Source: Kofleriaceae bacterium (GTDB lineage Bacteria > Myxococcota_A > Polyangia > Haliangiales > Haliangiaceae). Taken from it: a stretch of DNA of 35,969 bases. This document shows positions 30,124 to 35,969 of the stretch, in pieces. The stretch spans positions 20,649 to 56,617 of the forward strand of contig JAGPCO010000037.1 of the NCBI GenBank assembly GCA_018058095.1, written 5' to 3'. Under the pieces are notes generated by a model, which ran no database searches, was not told where the DNA came from, and saw only the letters and a program-made list of their open reading frames with translations. The translations under genes and the position numbers were made by a program. Position 1 is the first letter of the stretch. Each line of letters opens with the position of its first letter.

Positions 30124-30129
30124 GGGTCG

Positions 30130-30159
30130 TTGATACGGTAGGTTGGGGCTCGGCGGCAA
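30130..30159 (-). promoter_or_regulatory. promoter of the secreted-protein gene
   Basis: TTGCCG (30159-30154), 18 nt, TATCAA (30135-30130), then 6 nt to ATG 30123. Confidence 0.5.
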
Positions 30160-30209
30160 GCGGCAAGGCCGCTGGCGTCGATCGCACTCGCCCTCCCCCC
30201 GCCACCTGG

Positions 30210-30215
30210 TAGTCT
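30210..30215 (+). promoter_or_regulatory. -10 box for the split lipoprotein locus
   Basis: TAGTCT lies 6 nt upstream of ATG 30222. No -35 match was seen. Confidence 0.35.
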
Positions 30216-30221
30216 CGGGTC

Positions 30222-30398
30222 ATGTCGCACTCGCCCCGGTTCACGCGCGTGTTCCACCTGGCCCTGGCCCTGGCCCCGCTGTCCGCAGCGTGTGGAGACG
30301 ACGCGCCGGGCCACGACAACCCGCGACAGCTGTGGCTCGCCCTCGATGGTTCGGAGACGCAGGTCCGCCTGGTCGCGGCCGAACCAACCCCGTTTTGA
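30222..30398 (+). CDS. short lipoprotein, possibly the 5' part of a gene broken by an in-frame TGA
   Basis: Fifty-eight codons encode a signal sequence FHLALALAPLSAAC (lipobox SAAC, Cys24), a short acidic linker, and PRQLWLALDGSETQVRL ending EPTPF before TGA 30396-30398. The next ORF continues in the same frame three codons after the stop. Either this is a complete mini-lipoprotein or the N-terminal part of a longer exported protein interrupted by a nonsense change. Confidence 0.6.
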   Translation: MSHSPRFTRVFHLALALAPLSAACGDDAPGHDNPRQLWLALDGSETQVRLVAAEPTPF

Positions 30399-30407
30399 GC
30401 ACCTGGT

Positions 30408-30776
30408 GTGGGGGCCGGTGGTCCCCGTGAAGCGACGTTTGCGCTGATCGACGCCATCCCGGCTGGGACCTGGACCCTGGTGGCCGACGGCATCATCACG
30501 GCCTCGGTCGACGTAACGTTCGAGATCCTGTGGCGACGGGGGGCAACCGAGCAACCGATCGCCAGCTGGCAGCAGCACTTCGATCCGCGCGGCGGCGGCA
30601 ACTTCGACGCCCAGCCGTTCGAAGAGAGCGCGGCCGGCCCGGCGGTCGAGTACGCACCAGGCGACCTGCTGGTGTTGCGCTACGACGGTGAAGGCACCAA
30701 CGTCGGCATGGCGTACATCCCGAACGGCGATGGCGCCGAGGCGGCCGGCCGCATCCCGTACATCCGCCTGCCCTGA
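30408..30776 (+). CDS. beta-rich domain protein, in the same frame as the preceding mini-lipoprotein
   Basis: Starting at GTG 30408 it encodes 122 residues with no signal peptide of its own: IPAGTWTLVADGIIT, VDVTFEILWRRG, WQQHFDPRGGGNFDAQPFE, APGDLLVLRYDG, and AYIPNGDGAEAAGRIPYI. The pattern suggests a compact beta-sandwich that would normally be exported. Because it follows the mini-lipoprotein without a frame change and lacks export signals, it may be the rest of that protein, split by TGA 30396-30398. Function is unknown. Confidence 0.6.
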   Translation: MGAGGPREATFALIDAIPAGTWTLVADGIITASVDVTFEILWRRGATEQPIASWQQHFDPRGGGNFDAQPFEESAAGPAVEYAPGDLLVLRYDGEGTNVGMAYIPNGDGAEAAGRIPYIRLP

Positions 30777-31233
30777 CGCGCCTGCCCATAGCGCCGCGCG
30801 GGCCCCAAGGCCGGTGCGCCACGCCGTAACCCCGGTGCGCCGCGCCGTAACCCCGGTGCGCCGCGCCGTAACCCCGGTGCGCCACGCCGTAACCCCGGTG
30901 CGCCGCGCCGTAACCCCAGTGCGCCGCGCCGTAACCCCGGTGCGCCGTAACCCCGGTGCGCCACGCCGTAACCCCGGTGCGCCACGCCGTAGCCCAGATG
31001 CGCCCGGCCGCAAGCCCGGCGCACCTCGCCTCTCCCTTGCCGTACTCGGGGCACGGCCACAGGCCGGTGCGCCTCGCCTCAACCGGTGCACGGCCCTAAC
31101 CCCGGTGCGCCTCGCCTACCGTCGGTGCACGTAACCCCGGTGAGCCGTTGCCCTGCCCTCCAGCCCCCCGTGTCGCGGGACCGCACGTCCATACGACCCG
31201 CCGGCAGCCACGCTGCCACTGCGAGGTCACAGG
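30777..31233. other. 457-bp gap occupied by repeats
   Basis: It holds the 21-bp tandem array (30826-31030), then more scattered relatives of the unit: taaccccggt at 31097-31106 and gtaaccccggt at 31131-31141. The stop codon of the next gene lies in another copy (31235-31244). The frames are open because the unit is a multiple of three, but no gene is credible. Confidence 0.7.
30826..31030. repeat. 21-bp tandem array with core GTAACCCCGGT
   Basis: About ten units, each GTAACCCCGGTG followed by CGCC(G/A)CGCC. Units 1-4 and 7-8 are near identical (starts 30826, 30847, 30868, 30889, 30947, 30968). Unit 5 (30910) has one change in the core, unit 6 (30931) is 16 bp long, and units 9-10 (30989, 31010) are decayed. 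The edges degrade gradually, as in an array formed by slippage. Confidence 0.9.
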
Positions 31234-32370
31234 CTAACCCCGGTGAGCGAGCCAGATGATGCCGACGATTGCGGCGACGATTGCCAGGACCAGCAGCGTG
31301 ATCTTCACCCAGCTCCATGGCCGCTCGCCGGACACCTCACCGGTTCTCGCGTTGATCGACACCCGGAACACGCGATCCCGATAGCGGAAGGCCGACAGCC
31401 ACAGTGGAAGCAGCACGTGCTTGAAGGTGACGTGCTCGTGCCGCACCTTCATGCTGCCAATGCGCTGCTCGTCACCTCCGATATCGGCGCGGATGGCATC
31501 GCGAATGCGAGGTTCCATCCGCTGCTCGGCGCGCTGGAAGCCAGCCTCGAGGTCGACCCGATAGCGCTCGGCCATGAACCCTGCCAGGTACTTGCCGTCG
31601 AACGGGCGCAAGCTCCCAAGATCCCACGGCTCCAGCTTGTCGACTAGCGGACCGGGCAGCGATGGCGTGGCGCACACCAGGACATCGTCGAACTCCAGGT
31701 AGATCGTGCCGCTGGCGAACGACCAACGAGTTCGACGGACCTGGCGCGTGCGCTGATTGCCCTGCGCGTCGCGATACGACTCGCTCACGTAGTAGTAGTC
31801 GCCACGCTCGCCGCGGTATGCGGTGGTCGTGTCGGAGTCGTAGGTCCAGTACGGGAGATACACCCCATCCAGCCCCTCTCGCGCAGCACGACGCGTGAGA
31901 TCAGAGGGCGCAAACCAGCGCTTGCCCAGCCAGGCCACGAACAAGGAGCCGGCGCGATCGCGCGGTATCGCGAATGGCAGCACGGCGGTCGGGACGATGG
32001 AGTCCTCGCTCCGGCCGAGCTCGATCACGAGGGCGTGATCACAGAATGGGCAACGCTGGGCCTGTGCCGTGGTCACGGTCCGCGCCCCGCAGTTCTCGCA
32101 CTGGACCTCCCGGCCGCCGGCAGCCAGGTCGGCAGGAGCGCCACGCCGGACACTTGCCAGCGCCTCGTGCAAGTCATGCTCGTGAATGGGAACGTCGCTG
32201 GGCGGGATCGGCGCGCGGTTCCCGCAGTGGGCGCACACCAGGGCGTCAGCACCCGGTTCGAGGGTGGTGTCGGCATGGCAACGCGGACACGGGTACCGCT
32301 CGGCCCGACCAGCAACCGGGCCGGATGGCTCGAGGGGCGGAGGCGAGTCCGTGGCGGGGTCTTCGCTCAT
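31234..32370 (-). CDS. double zinc-ribbon membrane protein
   Basis: A 378-residue protein. After an acidic/Pro-rich N-terminus come two zinc ribbons: CPRCHADT with CAHCG (about 34-58) and CENCGART with CPFCDHAL (about 88-115). The middle part (SLFVAWLGKRWFAPSDL, GVYLPYWTYDSDT, LPLWLSAFRYRDRVFRVSINARTGEVSG) is typical of bacterial zinc-ribbon proteins of unknown role that share ribbons with primosomal proteins. One transmembrane helix lies at the C-terminus (VKITLLVLAIVAAIVGIIWL). The cytoplasmic ribbons are therefore tethered by their tail. ATG 32370 begins MSEDPATDSPP; TATGGG lies 6 nt upstream. The TAG stop sits inside a CACCGGGGTTA repeat copy. Confidence 0.85.
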   Translation of the reverse strand: MSEDPATDSPPPLEPSGPVAGRAERYPCPRCHADTTLEPGADALVCAHCGNRAPIPPSDVPIHEHDLHEALASVRRGAPADLAAGGREVQCENCGARTVTTAQAQRCPFCDHALVIELGRSEDSIVPTAVLPFAIPRDRAGSLFVAWLGKRWFAPSDLTRRAAREGLDGVYLPYWTYDSDTTTAYRGERGDYYYVSESYRDAQGNQRTRQVRRTRWSFASGTIYLEFDDVLVCATPSLPGPLVDKLEPWDLGSLRPFDGKYLAGFMAERYRVDLEAGFQRAEQRMEPRIRDAIRADIGGDEQRIGSMKVRHEHVTFKHVLLPLWLSAFRYRDRVFRVSINARTGEVSGERPWSWVKITLLVLAIVAAIVGIIWLAHRG

Positions 32371-32684
32371 GAAGAGCCCATACTTTCGCCCCAACCTCCC
32401 AGATAGTCGAGGTGGACCGTGCGCGCCCCCTCACCGGGGTTACCCACGTAACGCTCCCCAGCGCTGTCTCAACCGGGCATCTGGGTCACGCCCCGCCGGC
32501 GCTGGGCTCCGTCCCCCCCCCGGGGTAACCGCCGACCGCGGCCCAGCGCCTTGGACGCACGGTCTGGGCGCCCTGCGGCCGCGGCTCGGACGGCACTGCG
32601 TGCCGCATCCCGCTCGAGCGGGCGCGGCCAGGTGCCGCAGGCGCCTGAGGCGGTCGCCTCGACAGGGTGCGATACGATGTCCCC
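32371..32684. other. 314-bp divergent intergenic region
   Basis: It lies between two divergent genes and carries ACCGGGGTTAC at 32433-32443, a related CGGGGTAACC at 32521-32530 after a run of C residues, and the -10 boxes of both genes. No further gene is seen. Confidence 0.55.
32673..32678 (+). promoter_or_regulatory. -10 box for the diiron protein gene
   Basis: TACGAT lies exactly 6 nt upstream of ATG 32685. No clear -35 box was found. Confidence 0.4.
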
Positions 32685-33647
32685 ATGGATCTCGATCGCA
32701 TGCGAGACAAGTGCGTCCGCGGGCAATGGTCCATCGATGACCTCGACTGGTCTCTGCCGCCTCCAACCCTGCCCCCGGCCAAGGAGGAGGCCGTCGTGCA
32801 GGCCTTCGTCGACATGGCAGGCATCGAGCGCCTGGCAGGGGCCTTGTTCGCGGTCCAGCGTGACAAGACCGGTGACCCCATCCTTCGCGACATCTTCGCC
32901 AGCTTCGTCGTCGACGAGGAGCGTCACAGCGAGGTCGCCGCGCGCCTGGCGCGGCACTACGACGTGCGCCACCTGCGCCGGTATGAGGAGAGCGCCGCCC
33001 TGCGGCGATTCCGTCCGCACTTCCTCGACCTGGTCCGTGACAGCTCCCCCGAGATCGCCAATGCCTACATCACGGCGGGCGAGCTCATCCTCGACATCGC
33101 GCTGCTGCGGTCCATCGACGACTACGTCGGGGACGAGATGAGTCACCAGGCCATGGAACTCATCAACCGCGACGAGTCACGCCACATCGCGATCGACTTC
33201 CACATGACCGAGTTCTACACGTCCGACGCCCACCTGGCCGAGCTGGAACGCCGTCCTTCGCAGCCATGGCGGGTGCGGGCGCGAATGCTGTCAGGCCTCG
33301 CGAAGATGATGTGGCACGCCAAGCCGTTCTTCCAGGAGGTGTTCCTCCGGCCGATGGACGCCATGGACCCCGGCGGCCGACGGCTGCGCGAGGCGCTCAA
33401 GCGAATCCAGCTGGTGCTTCGCAAGCCCACGGTGGCGCGCGCGCCGTTCACCAAGCTGATGATCGCCGTGCAGGACCTGTACAACCATCCGAGGCTTGGA
33501 CCGCTGCTGGGACCGGCCTTGCTGCGAGTGCTCGGTGCTGACGACCGGGCCGCGCGCCGTCTCTTCACCGAAGGCGAGCTAGCGCGATCCCAGGCCATGA
33601 CGTTCGAACAGCTCGCCGAGGAGGCACTCGCCGCCAAGCTCGATTGA
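32685..33647 (+). CDS. ferritin-like diiron protein
   Basis: A 320-residue cytoplasmic protein with a complete four-helix diiron ligand set: Glu48 (GIERLAG), E78-x-x-H81 (DEERHSE), Glu133 (AGELILD) and E164-x-x-H167 (DESRHIA). This is the pattern of ferritin-like oxidases/oxygenases, including AurF-type N-oxygenases and ribonucleotide-reductase-like proteins. The C-terminal third is basic and helical (MLSGLAKMMWHAKPFF, LRKPTVARAPFTKLM). The substrate is unknown. It starts at ATG 32685, six nt after TACGAT; GTG 32667 upstream is less likely because the promoter would lie inside the gene. No reductase partner lies nearby. Confidence 0.85.
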   Translation: MDLDRMRDKCVRGQWSIDDLDWSLPPPTLPPAKEEAVVQAFVDMAGIERLAGALFAVQRDKTGDPILRDIFASFVVDEERHSEVAARLARHYDVRHLRRYEESAALRRFRPHFLDLVRDSSPEIANAYITAGELILDIALLRSIDDYVGDEMSHQAMELINRDESRHIAIDFHMTEFYTSDAHLAELERRPSQPWRVRARMLSGLAKMMWHAKPFFQEVFLRPMDAMDPGGRRLREALKRIQLVLRKPTVARAPFTKLMIAVQDLYNHPRLGPLLGPALLRVLGADDRAARRLFTEGELARSQAMTFEQLAEEALAAKLD

Positions 33648-33886
33648 GCGGGGCTACCGCGACCGGAACGCCAGCGGTGTCGCGGCAGCCGACCTGGGAG
33701 GCGGCGGTCATGCCCCCTGGGGCGACGGCGGTCGGCACCCTACTCGCTACGGCTGGCCGGCACAGCCTGACGTCGACGGCTCGCGACGCGCGGGGGGCGG
33801 GCAGGTTCGCGGGCAGGGGCGTCGGGCCAGCGCGCGGCGTCGCACGGAACTTCCGGCGCAGGCGGCACCGGCGACGGGCGATCCTC

Positions 33887-33892
33887 TAGACT
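33887..33892 (+). promoter_or_regulatory. -10 box for the exported dikinase-like gene
   Basis: TAGACT lies 6 nt upstream of ATG 33899. The GGAG between them could instead act as a short Shine-Dalgarno. Confidence 0.4.
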
Positions 33893-33898
33893 GGAGCC

Positions 33899-35893
33899 AT
33901 GCCTGCCGCACCTTGTGCCCGCCCGCCCGATCGCCCGCACCGTGGCCCGGTGCGTCCGGTCCCGTCGACTGCCCGCACGGCCGTCTGCCGCGTCATCTTG
34001 GCCCTGGCCCTCGGCGTGCTGGGACTGGCCGCCCCGGGGGCGGTGGCACGGGCCGACAGCCAGCGCTCCTGGATTCGCGCCATCCCTGACCAGGCGACGT
34101 GGGACCGCTACAGCAAGGAGCTCGGCGGCGACGAGTTCGGGAAGTTCATCATCGATGTGCGTTCGAATGACATCTACTTCATCGACGTCAACCTCTTCAA
34201 CCTCCACGCCGACTTCGTGCTCGGCGTGCTGCTCAAGCAGGCTTGGACCGCGGAGAACATCCGCGAGTACAACAAGAACTACGAACGCACCAAGCCACGC
34301 TTCATCCTCGGGTACCTGACCCACCATGCCAAGGTCGGGCGCTGGAGCTTCTCGTTCTGGGAGGGCGACCAGATCGACGTCGATGGAATCGTCCGGGTCA
34401 AGCGGCGACTCGACGAGGCGTTCTTCGTCAAGGCGGCCAATCTGCCGTTCCGGCCCGACTCCCCCATGCAGGAGAAGCTGCACAAGGCCGTCCGCGCCAA
34501 GGGCATTGGCACCGTCAGCAACGACGAACTCTACAAGACGGCGCCCTACCAGGCGTTCAACCGAGGCACTGCCACGGGCACGCTGCGGGTGGTCCGGCCG
34601 GGAACGGCGTACGAGTCGCTCGCGTTCGACCGCCATGACATCGTGCTCTTGCAGGAGAGCTACCCAGACATCACGCCGGTTGCCGGCATCCTGGCCACGA
34701 CGTTCTCGACGCCGCTGTCGCACGTCAACCTGCGCGCAGCGGCCTGGGGCATCCCCAACGCGGGCGACAAGCAAGCCCAGCGCAAGTACGCCGCGCTCGA
34801 TGGAAAGGTGGTGGTGTACACGGTCGAGGATCGCGGGGCCGAGGTGCGCATCGCGACCCCGGCCGAGGTCACGGCCTGGAAGCAACGCATCGAGACGGCG
34901 CGCAAGGTAGTGCTCCCGGCGGCCAACCTCGACAACCCACGGCTGGCCATGCTGACCCGCATTCGCGCCAAGGACGTGACCAGCTACGGCACCAAGACCG
35001 CCAACCTCGGCGAGATCCGCACCGCCAACCTCGACGTCAAGATTCCGGACGGCTTCGGCGTACCGTTCTTCTACTACGTGCGGCACCTCCGCCAGCACGG
35101 CCTCGATCGCGTGATCGAGGCTGTCCTGTCCGACCCGCGCTTTGGGTCCGACGCGAGCTGGCGGAAGCAAGCGCTCGAGGAGGTGCGCACCAAGATCGTC
35201 GCCGCGCCGATCGACCCGCGGGTGCTCGACATCCTGTACAAGCGGGTTCGAGTAGCGCTGGGGGGCAAGGGCGTCTTCGTGCGGTCCTCGACCAACGCGG
35301 AAGACCTGCCTGGCTTCAACGGAGCGGGGCTGTACGACACGGTCCCCAACGTCGTCGGCCGCGCCGCGCTCGGGGAGGCCGTCAAGACGGTGTGGGCCTC
35401 GTTGTGGAACCTGCGCGCCGTCGAGGAGCGGTCGTTGTTCGGCATCGACCACCGGCAGACCTACGCCGCGGTGATGATCCAGATCGGGGTCGACGCGACC
35501 GCGGCCGGGGTACTGGTGACGACCAACCTGTACGACCGCAGCGATGATGACGGCTTCACCATCAACGCGAAGTGGGGGCTCGGAATGCGCACGGTCGAGG
35601 GGCAGAAGGTGCCGGAGCAGATCATCTTCGACGCCACCAACGACGGCACCAAGATCATTAGCCGCTCGGATGAGGCGACCATGCTGGTCTTCGACGGCAA
35701 GGGAGGAATCGTCGAGCGTCCGGCCCCGGCGGGGACGGTCATCCTCACCGAGGCCAGGGCCAAGCGCCTGGTCACCGCCGTCCGCCAGTTCATGCCCTTG
35801 TTCCCGCCCGACAAGCCGCTCGACGTCGAGTGGGTCCTCGAAGGCGAGACCATCTGGATCGTGCAGGCCCGCCCGTTCGTCTCCGGTCGCTGA
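33899..35893 (+). CDS. exported PEP/pyruvate-binding-domain protein resembling glucan water dikinase
   Basis: A 664-residue protein. It has a long basic n-region, then a hydrophobic VILALALGVLGLAAPGAV and an ARA-DS cleavage site (about residue 52). Residues about 55-225 are unrecognised. A phosphohistidine (swivelling) domain follows with candidate His275 in STPLSHVNLRA...GIPN. The C-terminal ATP-grasp/PPDK_N nucleotide-binding domain has YGTKTANLGEI, RSSTNAEDLPGFNGAGLYD (462-480) and VEWVLEGETIWIVQARP. The LSHV-RA motif and His-domain-before-ATP-domain order resemble plant glucan water dikinases rather than PEP synthase. Export is surprising because dikinases need ATP. Either the signal is real and the domain does something else, or the N-terminus is misread; but the N-terminal 50 residues look like a genuine signal peptide. 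Confidence 0.85.
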   Translation: MPAAPCARPPDRPHRGPVRPVPSTARTAVCRVILALALGVLGLAAPGAVARADSQRSWIRAIPDQATWDRYSKELGGDEFGKFIIDVRSNDIYFIDVNLFNLHADFVLGVLLKQAWTAENIREYNKNYERTKPRFILGYLTHHAKVGRWSFSFWEGDQIDVDGIVRVKRRLDEAFFVKAANLPFRPDSPMQEKLHKAVRAKGIGTVSNDELYKTAPYQAFNRGTATGTLRVVRPGTAYESLAFDRHDIVLLQESYPDITPVAGILATTFSTPLSHVNLRAAAWGIPNAGDKQAQRKYAALDGKVVVYTVEDRGAEVRIATPAEVTAWKQRIETARKVVLPAANLDNPRLAMLTRIRAKDVTSYGTKTANLGEIRTANLDVKIPDGFGVPFFYYVRHLRQHGLDRVIEAVLSDPRFGSDASWRKQALEEVRTKIVAAPIDPRVLDILYKRVRVALGGKGVFVRSSTNAEDLPGFNGAGLYDTVPNVVGRAALGEAVKTVWASLWNLRAVEERSLFGIDHRQTYAAVMIQIGVDATAAGVLVTTNLYDRSDDDGFTINAKWGLGMRTVEGQKVPEQIIFDATNDGTKIISRSDEATMLVFDGKGGIVERPAPAGTVILTEARAKRLVTAVRQFMPLFPPDKPLDVEWVLEGETIWIVQARPFVSGR

Positions 35894-35928
35894 CGGTCGC
35901 CACCCCGCCCCACCGGCCGCCCCGCCCC

Positions 35929-35939
35929 ACCGGGGTTAC
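35929..35939. repeat. dispersed GTAACCCCGGT core copy
   Basis: ACCGGGGTTAC occurs 36 nt after the dikinase-like gene. It is the minus-strand form of the core found at 27513, 28997, 31131 and 32433 and in the 30.9-kb array. Confidence 0.8.
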
Positions 35940-35969
35940 CTTCGCGCGATCTCCTCAACGCAGGTGCAC

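Noticed and set aside
30396-30398. TGA as a selenocysteine codon.
   Set aside because: No selenoprotein family resemblance and no evident stem-loop of the bacterial SECIS type right after the codon; a nonsense change or gene boundary is simpler.
30826-31030. CRISPR array interpretation of the 21-bp repeats.
   Set aside because: Units are directly adjacent with no unique spacers and there are no cas genes.
30680-31060. Minus-strand ORFs made of GYGVAHR or GLRRGAP repeats across the 21-bp array.
   Set aside because: The 21-bp unit is a multiple of three, so several frames stay open by construction. No start signal or conserved protein is visible.

Overview
The window is very GC-rich and gene-dense, with strongly GC-biased third codon positions. 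It carries a typical myxobacterial gene set: many lipoproteins, an FHA-CpaF ATPase, a membrane Ser/Thr kinase, a nucleotide-transporter-like MFS protein fused to HEAT repeats and a cNMP-binding domain, and DxDxDG-rich surface proteins. It most likely comes from a Myxococcota chromosome (possibly Haliangium/Kofleria-like; this is inference). No rRNA, tRNA, CRISPR array, phage module or transposase gene was recognised.

Layout. 1-1.5 kb: a RodZ-like HTH protein, cut by the window edge, coupled by an ATGA overlap to a PilF/Tgl-like TPR lipoprotein. 1.6-5.8 kb: a monoglyceride-lipase-like hydrolase, a degenerate class II glutamine amidotransferase, and an FHA-CpaF ATPase. 5.8-7.9 kb: a small membrane protein, a secreted protein, a GH113-like TIM-barrel protein, and a 120-bp palindromic MITE-like element that supplies the lepB stop codon. 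7.9-11.1 kb: a ribbon-helix-helix gene, lepA and lepB in one operon. 11.3-16.4 kb: an operon of a DxDxDG lipoprotein, a mannose-6-phosphate-isomerase-type cupin, and a 1317-residue receptor-like Ser/Thr kinase. 16.4-21.7 kb: the MFS/HEAT/cNMP protein and an exported transglutaminase. 21.8-24.2 kb: a polytopic membrane protein and two paralogous TPR lipoproteins, the second followed by decayed tandem copies of its own 3' end. 24.2-27.3 kb: a 1017-residue Cys/Asp-rich lipoprotein. 27.7-36 kb: an RlmI-type rRNA methyltransferase, a secreted protein, a lipoprotein locus split by an in-frame TGA, a zinc-ribbon membrane protein, a diiron ferritin-like protein, and an exported protein resembling glucan water dikinase.

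Three genome-scale patterns stand out. (1) Many genes have a TANNNT-like -10 box 6-9 nt before the start codon. In six cases a TTG-type -35 box sits 17-18 nt further upstream, which predicts widespread leaderless transcription. (2) Hairpins that begin at a TAG stop codon recur at gene 3' ends, followed by CCCGTG hexamers and CCCGATCG. (3) The core GTAACCCCGGT is scattered through the gaps from 27.5 to 36 kb and forms a 21-bp tandem array near 30.9 kb. I did not see this core in the first 27 kb.
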